This document shows positions 8,629-15,555 of a stretch of 64,000 nucleotides of DNA, in pieces. Location of the stretch: contig NZ_JAIWPE010000094.1 in the NCBI RefSeq assembly GCF_021028955.1, positions 62,001-126,000 of the forward strand, read 5' to 3'. The DNA comes from Salipaludibacillus sp. CUR1. Lineage in GTDB: Bacteria > Bacillota > Bacilli > Bacillales > Salisediminibacteriaceae. The position numbers were made by a program, and so were the translations under genes. A model generated the notes under the pieces. That model saw only the letters and a list, made by a program, of their open reading frames with translations. It was not told where the DNA came from and did no database searches. Numbering within the stretch: position 1 is the stretch's first letter; each line of letters begins with the position of its first letter.

Positions 8629-9291
8629 TTATCCCGCAGACTCTGCCTGTTCACCTTCCGGCTCGTCACCATTAGCACCCCGCTCATCTTCGTCGCGTTC
8701 ATCCGTATCCTCTTGTCTCTGGGCGGCTTCACCGCTTTTCAGCTCTTCTCTTGCTATCTGCTGCAGGAGCTCACTTACTCTGGCTACAAAAAGCGGGCTT
8801 TCCATTGCTTCAGCAACTAGAGCCTGTAACTGGTTTCTGTAAGTTTTGGTTTGCATTAATTCCAGGTAGTCTTCTTCCATTTCCGGATCGCGAAGGATAT
8901 CCTGCATCATTCCCTGATACTCAGGATCTCTCATAAGCCCTTTTAACAGTTGTTCATTTTGTTCCTGCATGCTTACTGCAAAAGTTTCGGCAAATTCAGG
9001 ATCTTTCATTACTCTTTCCCAATATTTCCGGCCTTTCTCGGAAGCAAGTGTCGTCTGGATGGTGTCTTTAATAAACTCCTGTTCCATGACGAGCTGTTCT
9101 CTCATTTCTTCTCCCTTAAGTACTTCCTGGATCGCTCTTTTTCCTTCCTCGGTTTGAAGAACGTCGACTACCATCTGTTTTGTTTCTTCGTAATCTGACT
9201 GGGAAGAATTGTTTCCATCGTCCAACACAGCGCAGCCGGTTGAATTAAAGATCATTCCCAATAGGAGTATAATTGCTGTTTTTTTTAACAT
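8629..9291 (-). CDS. gerD: Spore germination lipoprotein GerD
   Basis: GerD is an inner-membrane lipoprotein of the dormant spore needed for clustering of nutrient germinant receptors. The product starts with a lipoprotein signal (MLKKTAIILLLGMIF, lipobox STGC with Cys about 20). It continues as a highly helical charged body with recurring DPE/DPEF segments (MKDPEFAETF, MRDPEYQGMM, LRDPEMEEDYLELM) and ends in a very acidic, disordered tail (DERDEDERGANGDEPEGEQ). At 220 residues it is longer than B. subtilis GerD (about 185) because of this tail. GAGGGAGC precedes ATG 9291. Its inverted position between salA and kbaA is as in B. subtilis. A good sigma-G promoter lies upstream. Confidence 0.92.
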   Translation of the reverse strand: MLKKTAIILLLGMIFNSTGCAVLDDGNNSSQSDYEETKQMVVDVLQTEEGKRAIQEVLKGEEMREQLVMEQEFIKDTIQTTLASEKGRKYWERVMKDPEFAETFAVSMQEQNEQLLKGLMRDPEYQGMMQDILRDPEMEEDYLELMQTKTYRNQLQALVAEAMESPLFVARVSELLQQIAREELKSGEAAQRQEDTDERDEDERGANGDEPEGEQAESAG

Positions 9292-9321
9292 AATCCCAGC
9301 TCCCTCTATTATCGCTATTTT

Positions 9322-9352
9322 TAATATGGGATTAGGGTAGAGTTTTTATGCA
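9322..9352 (-). promoter_or_regulatory. Sigma-G-type promoter of gerD
   Basis: Reading the minus strand, TGCATA (fits TGHATR) and CATATTA (fits CATNNTA) are separated by 18 bases, about 30 bases upstream of gerD. Forespore sigma-G control of gerD is known in B. subtilis. Confidence 0.65.
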
Positions 9353-9469
9353 AAAAATGACCGGGCGGAAAGGTGAAAGTAAAAAACATAATATGACATC
9401 GCTCAACAAAAAAGTAGCGCGATAAATTTAAATTTTGATACAATAAGGAATGGATTGGGGGAAAAACAA

Positions 9470-10138
9470 GTGAATTCAAGAAAAGTGGTTTTCTTATTTA
9501 ATTCAACCTTTTTAATTGGGACAACAGCCGGTTTCATTATCGGGATGATTCTGGACTGGCAGACACATATGAACGACTTAAGTAATCTTAATTTTGGCGG
9601 GCTGGCGATGGTTATTATAACGTCAGCTATCTGGACGGTCATTGCCCAGATGGGATTCTTCGCCTATTTAACGGTCCACCGGTTTGGATTAGGAATATTT
9701 AAATCTGTTCGCTTATGGAATAAAGTACAGGTAGTCATCATCCTGTTTGCTTTATTTGATTTAATGTTTTTCAGGCATTTCTTCTTTGCTGAAGAAGGAG
9801 AGTCTATGCTGGGGTACACAATTATGCCGCTTATGCTTCTTGCCTACGGCCTGATTGTGGCAGCAATTAAAAGTAAAGAAACAGACCGGACAGCTTTTAT
9901 CCCTGCATTGTTTTTTATGGTGGTAGTCACCATGATTGAATGGATTCCAGCGTTAAGAGAAAACGATTATAACTTTCTTATAAGTGCCATCGTTCCTCTG
10001 CTCGTGGCTAACACATGGCAGATCCTCGTTCTTCATCACCTGCATCGGCAGCCTAACGGCAAACAGCCAAGTGCGGCTGGTTCAGGACAGGTTAAGAATA
10101 AAAGTGCTGCAAAAAAAGGAGCTCAGTCCAAAAAGTAA
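9470..10138 (+). CDS. kbaA: KinB-signalling pathway activation protein KbaA
   Basis: KbaA is an integral membrane protein required for activity of the KinB kinase branch of the sporulation phosphorelay. The 222-residue product has about six hydrophobic helices and begins with the family-like NSRKVVFLFNSTFLIGTTAGF. The C-terminus is a lysine-rich cytoplasmic tail (NKSAAKKGAQSKK). I chose the GTG at 9470, preceded by GGGGG at 8-12 bases; the frame is open upstream to a TTG at 9455 that overlaps this site. A possible extended -10 (TGATACAAT) ends at 9444. Synteny between gerD and pdaB supports the call. The terminator stem begins before the stop codon. Confidence 0.88.
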   Translation: MNSRKVVFLFNSTFLIGTTAGFIIGMILDWQTHMNDLSNLNFGGLAMVIITSAIWTVIAQMGFFAYLTVHRFGLGIFKSVRLWNKVQVVIILFALFDLMFFRHFFFAEEGESMLGYTIMPLMLLAYGLIVAAIKSKETDRTAFIPALFFMVVVTMIEWIPALRENDYNFLISAIVPLLVANTWQILVLHHLHRQPNGKQPSAAGSGQVKNKSAAKKGAQSKK

Positions 10139-10157
10139 CAGGGCTGAGCTTTTTTTA
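10113..10157. terminator. Bidirectional terminator between kbaA and pdaB
   Basis: AGCTCAGTCC pairs with GGGCTGAGCT with the kbaA stop codon in the loop. T runs flank it on both strands, so it can also end the convergent pdaB transcript. Confidence 0.85.
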
Positions 10158-10188
10158 TATAAGGCTTAGTAAGGGAGGTAAAGCCTCA

Positions 10189-10950
10189 TTAATTAATTTC
10201 TTCTGCTTTCACTTCAGCTCCGGTTAAAAGCTGGGAAACCGTGACAAAGGAAAATCCTTCTTTTTTCAGCTTATCCAGTGCAATTGGCAAAGCTTCAGCT
10301 GTCTGTTTGGCTGAATCTGAAGCATGAAAAAGAAGAATGTCTCCGTTTTCTACATTAGTTGTTGTATTTTCTACAATTGCTTCCACTCCAGGATTCTCCC
10401 AGTCATGCGAATGGATGCTCCAGTGAATAACATCGTAATTTAATGATTCAGCTACATTAAGTACCCGTTCATCAAAACTCCCATTAGGAGGTCTTAACAG
10501 CTGAGGCGCTTCCTCTGTTAATTCTGATAAAATTTGATGAGCTTTTTGGATATCTTTTTTAATTGCCTCTTCCTCCCAGCGGGTGTAATGTTCGTGGCGG
10601 TAACCATGGCTTCCGATCTCATAACCTGCTTCAGTAATTTTATTCAATAATTCCGGATGTCTTTCAGCCCATGCTGCCGAAACAAAAAAAGTGGCCTCAT
10701 CAACATTTTCTTCTGCCAGAATATCGAGAATCGGATTTAACTGCTCTTCGCCCCAGCTGATATCAAACGTTAATGCGAGCTCAGGCCTTTCAGCGTTAAC
10801 TCTGTGAATGGCCGCCGGCTCACCCTCAGGTGAAAAAACCGGAAGGAGTGGTGATTCGACATATAAAATCCCTGCGGTAAAAAAAGCCGCAATCCCGATA
10901 ATCATATATCTTTTTAGCATTTTAGCATGCCAGACCCAAATAAAATTCAT
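10189..10950 (-). CDS. pdaB: Sporulation polysaccharide deacetylase-family protein PdaB
   Basis: PdaB is a NodB-type polysaccharide deacetylase homologue needed to maintain spores after late sporulation. The 253-residue product (254 in B. subtilis) starts with the family's WHAK segment and one membrane anchor (residues 12-32). The NodB domain follows: ALTFDISWG, where Ile follows the Asp instead of the usual second Asp, then GSHGYRHEHY with the two metal-site His, and LRPPNGSFDERV. The altered first motif also occurs in other PdaB-type proteins, and catalytic activity in this branch is uncertain. AAGGGGG precedes the start. It faces kbaA as in B. subtilis. Confidence 0.92.
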   Translation of the reverse strand: MNFIWVWHAKMLKRYMIIGIAAFFTAGILYVESPLLPVFSPEGEPAAIHRVNAERPELALTFDISWGEEQLNPILDILAEENVDEATFFVSAAWAERHPELLNKITEAGYEIGSHGYRHEHYTRWEEEAIKKDIQKAHQILSELTEEAPQLLRPPNGSFDERVLNVAESLNYDVIHWSIHSHDWENPGVEAIVENTTTNVENGDILLFHASDSAKQTAEALPIALDKLKKEGFSFVTVSQLLTGAEVKAEEIN

Positions 10951-11070
10951 TGCATATTAGCCCCCTTGTCCCTCGTTTACCACATATGTATTCGAAGGAC
11001 AGGCAATTATGAATAAAATTGCGGAGATTGGAAAATAATTTTTAAGACGATAAAAAAAGGGGGCGCTCGT

Positions 11071-11307
11071 ATGCTCGGATTTATGTGTAACGGTAAAGAG
11101 GCTGAAGAGATGGAGTATCTTCTCAAAAGAGAACTTGAAGAACTGCTGCTGGATCTGACAGACGACCGTTTGGATGGACTTATTCGCCATTCTATGGAAG
11201 AGCGTTATAAAATTATTTATAAATTGTACAAGCGTTTTGCTTCGCCTAAAGATATTATAAAATACGTTCGAAAACCTTCAACAAGATTTTCTAAAAATAA
11301 AATTTAA
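11071..11307 (+). CDS. Small conserved-looking protein of unknown function
   Basis: This 78-residue product is charged, helical and probably soluble. The middle part (EYLLKRELEELLLDLTDDRLDGLIRHSMEERYKIIYKLYKRFAS) is leucine-rich and may form a helical hairpin. There is no signal peptide or known motif. Translation is well supported: AGGGGG lies 5-9 bases before the ATG, and the gene sits cleanly between the divergent pdaB gene and the 5S promoter. The codon use looks like that of its neighbours. I do not recognise the family and infer no function. Confidence 0.6.
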   Translation: MLGFMCNGKEAEEMEYLLKRELEELLLDLTDDRLDGLIRHSMEERYKIIYKLYKRFASPKDIIKYVRKPSTRFSKNKI

Positions 11308-11323
11308 AAATTAGACAAACCTC

Positions 11324-11352
11324 TTGATTTTTTTAAGTAAAAGTAGTAAGAT
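11324..11352 (+). promoter_or_regulatory. rRNA-type promoter upstream of the 5S gene
   Basis: TTGATT and TAAGAT are spaced by exactly 17 bases, like rRNA operon promoters of bacilli. The -10 ends 39 bases before the 5S gene. A small TCACAAA/TTTGTGA hairpin lies between promoter and 5S. Confidence 0.65.
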
Positions 11353-11391
11353 AGCAAATGTCTCACAAAGAGGATAGTTTTGTGATTCGAG

Positions 11392-11508
<117 letters not shown>

Positions 11509-11527
11509 TCACCCATTTCAGTGGGTT

Positions 11528-11561
11528 AGAGAGCAGCAGACGAAGAGATTCGCCGCTTATT
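11528..11561 (+). repeat. 34-bp direct repeat, copy 1
   Basis: It starts AGAGAGCAGCAGACGAAGAG and ends GCCGCTTATT. It is identical to 11654-11687 and lies just after the 5S gene. Confidence 0.85.
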
Positions 11562-11653
11562 GCATTAAACCTTTTTATTGGGAAGAAGCAAGAAGGTCAA
11601 GGATGCAAGCGAAAGAGAACCGGAGTGTACCAGGACGTACATGAGGATTCGAG

Positions 11654-11687
11654 AGAGAGCAGCAGACGAAGAGATTCGCCGCTTATT
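11654..11687 (+). repeat. 34-bp direct repeat, copy 2
   Basis: Second identical copy, offset 126 bp from the first, ending 16 bases before tRNA-Asn. The repeats bracket a spacer typical of rRNA-tRNA junctions. Confidence 0.85.
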
Positions 11688-11703
11688 ACCAATAAAACAT
11701 TAT

Positions 11704-11778
11704 TCCACAGTAGCTCAGTGGTAGAGCAATCGGCTGTTAACCGATCGGTCGTAGGTTCGAATCCTACCTGTGGAGCCA
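11704..11778 (+). tRNA. tRNA-Asn (GTT)
   Basis: Acceptor TCCACAG pairs with CTGTGGA, the anticodon loop reads CTGTTAA with GTT, the T loop is TTCGAAT, and CCA is encoded. Confidence 0.97.
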
Positions 11779-11779
11779 T

Positions 11780-11855
11780 GCTTCCTTAGCTCAGTTGGTA
11801 GAGCGCATCCATGGTAAGGATGAGGTCAGCGGTTCAAGCCCGCTAGGAAGCTCCA
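11780..11855 (+). tRNA. tRNA-Thr (GGT)
   Basis: Acceptor GCTTCCT pairs with AGGAAGC. The anticodon stem is CATCC/GGATG with loop ATGGTAA (GGT). CCA is encoded. Confidence 0.97.
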
Positions 11856-11864
11856 CAATATCCA

Positions 11865-11939
11865 GGCCCGTTGGTCAAGTGGTTAAGACACCGCCCTTTC
11901 ACGGCGGTAACACGGGTTCGAATCCCGTACGGGTCACCA
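11865..11939 (+). tRNA. tRNA-Glu (TTC)
   Basis: Acceptor GGCCCGT pairs with ACGGGTC. The anticodon stem is CCGCC/GGCGG with loop CTTTCAC (TTC). CCA is encoded. Confidence 0.97.
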
Positions 11940-12170
11940 TTTTTTTTACGAATTGCAGGCAAAGCAATTTGTTTTTCTTTGTAAAGGTCTTATGATACAC
12001 CGCCTCAGCTTCCTTTTTTGGCAGCAGTCAGCAGGTCTTAAAAACAGGAGCGGCAGCTTGTCAGCCACCAAAAAAGTTTGTATATTTTCTATTAAGAAGG
12101 GGTATCGTAATTAGTACAGTCTTTTCAGCATACGTATTCAACACTTAGAATGAAAAACATTAAATAATAC
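11940..12170. other. 231-bp gap inside the tRNA cluster
   Basis: No tRNA or ORF is seen here. It has an inverted repeat CTTTTTTGG (12013-12021) / CCAAAAAAG (12068-12076). Related Bacillus clusters usually carry further tRNAs (for example Val, Tyr) between Glu and Gln, so some may have been lost. Confidence 0.4.
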
Positions 12171-12245
12171 AGGGCTATAGCCAAGCGGTAAGGCATCGGA
12201 TTTTGATTCCGTGATTCGCAGGTTCGAATCCTGCTAGCCCTGCCA
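12171..12245 (+). tRNA. tRNA-Gln (TTG)
   Basis: Acceptor AGGGCTA pairs with TAGCCCT. The anticodon loop TTTTGAT contains TTG, and CCA is encoded. Confidence 0.96.
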
Positions 12246-12320
12246 TTTTTCTTTTTTAGGCAGTTTTTTTTATTTTGTACATCTATGGGAAAATAACCAC
12301 GACCTCTGAAGAAAGACTGC

Positions 12321-12396
12321 GAGCCATTAGCTCAGTTGGTAGAGCATCTGACTTTTAATCAGAGGGTCGAAGGTTCGAGTCCTTCATGGCTCACCA
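12321..12396 (+). tRNA. tRNA-Lys (TTT)
   Basis: Acceptor GAGCCAT pairs with ATGGCTC. The anticodon stem is TCTGA/TCAGA with loop CTTTTAA (TTT). CCA is encoded. Confidence 0.97.
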
Positions 12397-12462
12397 TTTT
12401 TTTTTGGACTGAATGAGCATCATTTAATAATATCAGAAATACACCTTTGAAATGACAACAAA

Positions 12463-12538
12463 GGGGCCTTAGCTCAGCTGGGAGAGCGCCTGCTTTGCAC
12501 GCAGGAGGTCAGCGGTTCGATCCCGCTAGGCTCCACCA
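12463..12538 (+). tRNA. tRNA-Ala (TGC)
   Basis: Acceptor GGGGCCT pairs with AGGCTCC with one G-T pair. The anticodon stem is CCTGC/GCAGG with loop TTTGCAC (TGC). CCA is encoded. Confidence 0.97.
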
Positions 12539-12552
12539 GATATGAAACTAAT

Positions 12553-12582
12553 CACCTTGATCATATTCAAGGTGTTTTTTTA
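12553..12582 (+). terminator. Terminator of the 5S-tRNA cluster
   Basis: CACCTTGA pairs with TCAAGGTG and is followed by seven T, directly after tRNA-Ala. Confidence 0.9.
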
Positions 12583-12731
12583 TAAAGTTTAACTGGGAAA
12601 AAAAGTTCAGGACAAGAGTTGTGTTTTTGAGGACAAGAAAAAAGGGGATAAATCCCATATGCTCCAAATGACCGTCTCCTTGGGAACACCTGCGCTTTAT
12701 AACCGGTCGCATCTTTTTATGGTCTTTTCAA

Positions 12732-12761
12732 ACAAAAAACAGCCATACTTTAAGATGGCTG
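12732..12761 (-). terminator. Terminator of the Spo0E-like gene
   Basis: On the minus strand CAGCCAT pairs with ATGGCTG and is followed by TTTTTTG. Confidence 0.8.
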
Positions 12762-12778
12762 AAAGTATAATTATTTAT

Positions 12779-12961
12779 TTATCTTTCGTGGATTTGCAAT
12801 GACTGGTACTGATTAAGCAGCTGGTCTAAATAAGCGCTTGTTTTTACTACTTCATCAGATGTGCGCATCATTTTTTCAGATAAAAAATGCATTTTCGTGC
12901 GCACAACTTCAATTTCATGAAGAAGTTCTTTCCTGGAAAGGGTGTGTACAGCCATACACAT
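12779..12961 (-). CDS. Spo0E-like aspartyl-phosphate phosphatase
   Basis: This small (60-residue) two-helix protein belongs to the Spo0E family, which removes phosphate from Spo0A~P and so restrains sporulation. Family features are the LLHEIEVVRTKMHFLSEKM helix, a short TSDEVVKTS turn, and SAYLDQLLNQYQ in place of the usual SQELD signature. The key Ser, Leu and Asp are kept and the middle two residues differ. GGAGG lies 9 bases before ATG 12961, which I prefer over GTG 12970 and ATG 12955. It is monocistronic with its own terminator. The target could be Spo0A or another response regulator. Confidence 0.78.
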   Translation of the reverse strand: MCMAVHTLSRKELLHEIEVVRTKMHFLSEKMMRTSDEVVKTSAYLDQLLNQYQSLQIHER

Positions 12962-13134
12962 GAGCACCAACCTCCATTAATATTAATAACGTACCCGTTT
13001 TTCTTAATTTTCAAAAACCTATCTTCTCTAACTTATCTTTAAACTACCCTCTGTCATTTTTTAGTAAACATGGTTTTTATTGAAATAGGCTATTTTTTTT
13101 CCGTTTTTAAGTGCTACAATGAATGTTGTCAAAG

Positions 13135-13160
13135 TGAAACCTTTTTTTAAGTGTAACGTA
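13135..13160 (+). promoter_or_regulatory. Sigma-W autoregulatory promoter of sigW-rsiW
   Basis: TGAAAC and CGTA are separated by exactly 16 bases, the sigma-W consensus, 37 bases upstream of sigW. It indicates autoregulation as in B. subtilis. Confidence 0.92.
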
Positions 13161-13196
13161 TAGTAATTAACCGCAGTGAAGCGGAGGTTATGCGGT

Positions 13197-13757
13197 ATGG
13201 ATATAGTTGTAAAAAAAATTATAGCAGAAGTCAAAAAAGGCAATCAGCAGGCGTTTGCCGAACTGATGGATTTGTACAAGGATAAAGTTTACCATATAGC
13301 TTATCGTATGCTCGGAAATGTACATGAGGCACAAGATGTCGCTCAAGAAGCCTTTCTTAGGGCCTACACTAACATTGACTCTTACGATATTAACCGTAAA
13401 TTTTCCACGTGGCTTTTTAGAATTGCCACTAATCTGGCCATTGACCGGATAAGGAAAAAGAAGCCGGACTTTCATCTGGAAGATCAAGTAGCAGGAACAG
13501 AAGATCTTACATATTATTCGCAAATCTCAGCAGATGTTGACCTCCCTGATGACCAGGTCGTACAACTGGAAATGCAGGAATGGATTCAACAGGAAATTAT
13601 GGAACTTCCTCCCAAATACAGATCTGCAATCATTTTAAAATATTTAGAGGATCTTTCATTAAAAGAGATAAGTGAAATATTAAATCTTCCAGTAGCAACG
13701 GTAAAAACACGGATTCACCGTGGAAGAGAGGCGTTGCGTAAGCGACTGAGGGATTAA
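13197..13757 (+). CDS. sigW: ECF RNA polymerase sigma factor SigW
   Basis: SigW is an extracytoplasmic-function sigma factor for cell-envelope stress, antimicrobial peptides and alkali shock. The 186-residue length matches the family. Sigma-70 region 2 is seen at about residues 22-90 (FAELMDLYKDKVYHIAYRMLGNVHEAQDVAQEAFLRAY, RKFSTWLFRIATNLAIDRIRK). Region 4 lies at about 125-185 (LPPKYRSAIILKYLEDLSLKEIS, VATVKTRIHRGREALRKRL). GGAGG is 9 bases before ATG 13197. It is followed 21 bases later by its anti-sigma gene and preceded by its own sigma-W promoter. Confidence 0.97.
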   Translation: MDIVVKKIIAEVKKGNQQAFAELMDLYKDKVYHIAYRMLGNVHEAQDVAQEAFLRAYTNIDSYDINRKFSTWLFRIATNLAIDRIRKKKPDFHLEDQVAGTEDLTYYSQISADVDLPDDQVVQLEMQEWIQQEIMELPPKYRSAIILKYLEDLSLKEISEILNLPVATVKTRIHRGREALRKRLRD

Positions 13758-13778
13758 TAGTCGTGGAAAGGAGACAGA

Positions 13779-14423
13779 ATGATGGCTTGTTCACAAGAAA
13801 ACCAAAAGCTTATTCATAAATATTTAGATGAAGAGATGACTTTGCTGGAAAAAAAGCAATTTGAAGCTCATATAATGACATGCGACGAATGCCATGCCCA
13901 GCTGCGGGAACTGAGAAAAACTGTGGCGATTATTCAGAGTGCTTCCCACTTTGAAGCCCCGAAAGGCTTCACTGAGAACGTTATGAAGCAGCTCCCAAAG
14001 CAGTCTAAATCACAGACGTGGAAAAATTTTATGAGAAAACATCCTTTCATTTTAGCAGCTGCCACGTTCTTTCTTATCTTTGCTGTCAGTCTGTCTGCTG
14101 CATTTTCCGATGATGATAAAGAAATTGTAGTCAAGGGAGATGGGCAGTTTATTGTTGATGAAGCGCGCGGAGTGGTAATTATTCCGGAAGGCGAAAGTAT
14201 TTCCGGGGACTTGATTGTACGAAATGGCGATATAGAAATTGCCGGCGAGGTAACCGGGAATATAACAGTGATTAATGGGGAGTATCTGCTCGCTTCGGCA
14301 GAGCAGGTTTCAGGAGAGATTGAGGAAATAAACCAGTTTATGGACTGGCTCTGGTTCCAAACGAAATCTTTCTTCTCAGAGGTCGTCAACTTTGCAGATG
14401 ATTCAGAGAGCGATAATAACTAA
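13779..14423 (+). CDS. rsiW: Anti-sigma-W factor RsiW
   Basis: RsiW is a single-pass membrane protein that holds SigW inactive until site-1 and site-2 proteolysis (PrsW, RasP in B. subtilis). The N-terminal zinc anti-sigma domain (about residues 1-45) has the HIMTCDEC motif (HxxxCxxC). A membrane helix lies at about 86-108 (HPFILAAATFFLIFAVSLSAAF). The extracytoplasmic part contains beta-rich repeats (VIIPEGESISGDLIVRNGDIEIAGEVTGNITVINGEY) as in B. subtilis RsiW. ATG 13779 or 13782 both suit the GGAAAGGAG site. It is cotranscribed with sigW and followed by a terminator. Confidence 0.93.
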   Translation: MMACSQENQKLIHKYLDEEMTLLEKKQFEAHIMTCDECHAQLRELRKTVAIIQSASHFEAPKGFTENVMKQLPKQSKSQTWKNFMRKHPFILAAATFFLIFAVSLSAAFSDDDKEIVVKGDGQFIVDEARGVVIIPEGESISGDLIVRNGDIEIAGEVTGNITVINGEYLLASAEQVSGEIEEINQFMDWLWFQTKSFFSEVVNFADDSESDNN

Positions 14424-14457
14424 AGAGGCTTGAACAAAAGAATAGTAACCTGGAAGA

Positions 14458-14500
14458 CATCCGAACAATATATTGTAAATATTGTTTGGATGTTTTTTTG
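14458..14500 (+). terminator. Terminator after rsiW
   Basis: CATCCGAACAATAT pairs with ATATTGTTTGGATG and is followed by seven T. Confidence 0.9.
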
Positions 14501-14674
14501 TTGGGAAGGGATTTCAGTCCGCCACGTGGGCGCTTGACCCGGGAGACAAACCCGCTTTAAGTTAAAAATGAGAGGTATATCCTTAGAGGAATTGGGGGTG
14601 ACCCCATTTTTATGGTTCGTGAGACTCTTTATGGAAAAAACAAGCCCCGTAAAGAATGGAAAGACTTTAAAATA

Positions 14675-14683
14675 TGTTATAAT
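14675..14683 (+). promoter_or_regulatory. Extended -10 promoter of cdaA-cdaR-glmM
   Basis: TGTTATAAT lies 54 bases before cdaA, and the -35 is poor. The stretch 14501-14674 before it holds no ORF that I support. Confidence 0.5.
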
Positions 14684-14736
14684 AAACGAGTTAGTTACAT
14701 GTTTGATAAGAATAGGAACTTTTTGGAGGAACGAAC

Positions 14737-15555
14737 ATGTTTGCAGATATATCGATACTGAGAGTATTGGCCATAATTGTCGACGTTTTCCTTGTGGCAT
14801 TTGTTATATATAAGTTAATTATGGTGATCCGGGGAACGAGGGCTGTTCAGCTCGTTAAAGGAATTACCGTTATTCTGACTGTATGGTTTTTAAGCGGCTA
14901 TCTCGGCCTTCATACCTTGCAGTGGATTATGCAGCAGGCGGTTACTTACGGTTTACTGGCAATTATTATTATTTTCCAGCCTGAATTAAGACGGGCATTG
15001 GAACAACTGGGGCGGGGACGTCTCTTCCAATCCAGTACAATTGCAGATGAAGAGGAAGTAAGACAATCGATTGACCATATTATTAAAGCAGCTAACTATA
15101 TGGGAAAAAGGCGGATTGGAGCACTTATTTCACTTGAGAGAGAAACAGGAATGAACGATTATATTGAAACTGGTATTACTATGAATGCAAAATTAACATC
15201 AGAGCTTTTAATAAATGTCTTTATACCTAATACACCGCTTCATGACGGGGCGGTTATCCTTAAACACAATCAGATAATGGCCGCGGGCTGCTATTTACCT
15301 CTATCTGAGAATCCTTTTATTTCAAAGGAACTTGGAACTCGCCACAGAGCAGCATTAGGGGTCAGTGAAGTCACAGATGCTATTACAATTGCTGTGTCTG
15401 AAGAAACAGGGGGCATTTCAGTGACAAAAAACGGGGAACTTCATCGAAGCTTAGATGAGGAGGCTCTAAGAAAATTATTAGAAAACGAACTGTTAAAACA
15501 AGATACTAACGGTTCGTCTTCCCGTTGGCAGTGGGGAGGGAAAAAGAATGGATAA
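14737..15555 (+). CDS. cdaA: Diadenylate cyclase CdaA
   Basis: CdaA makes the second messenger c-di-AMP from two ATP and controls potassium and osmolyte homeostasis. The 272-residue membrane enzyme has three N-terminal helices (residues 8-80) and a cytoplasmic DAC domain with the DGA motif at residues 170-172 and RHR at 202-204, both intact. TTGGAGG precedes the ATG. Its 3' end overlaps cdaR by 8 bases and glmM follows, the classical cdaA-cdaR-glmM operon. In B. subtilis CdaR and GlmM proteins bind CdaA and modulate it. Confidence 0.97.
   Translation: MFADISILRVLAIIVDVFLVAFVIYKLIMVIRGTRAVQLVKGITVILTVWFLSGYLGLHTLQWIMQQAVTYGLLAIIIIFQPELRRALEQLGRGRLFQSSTIADEEEVRQSIDHIIKAANYMGKRRIGALISLERETGMNDYIETGITMNAKLTSELLINVFIPNTPLHDGAVILKHNQIMAAGCYLPLSENPFISKELGTRHRAALGVSEVTDAITIAVSEETGGISVTKNGELHRSLDEEALRKLLENELLKQDTNGSSSRWQWGGKKNG

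Noticed and set aside
11597-11995. Short ORFs crossing the tRNA genes
   Set aside because: They run through tRNA-Asn, tRNA-Thr and tRNA-Glu and are not protein genes.
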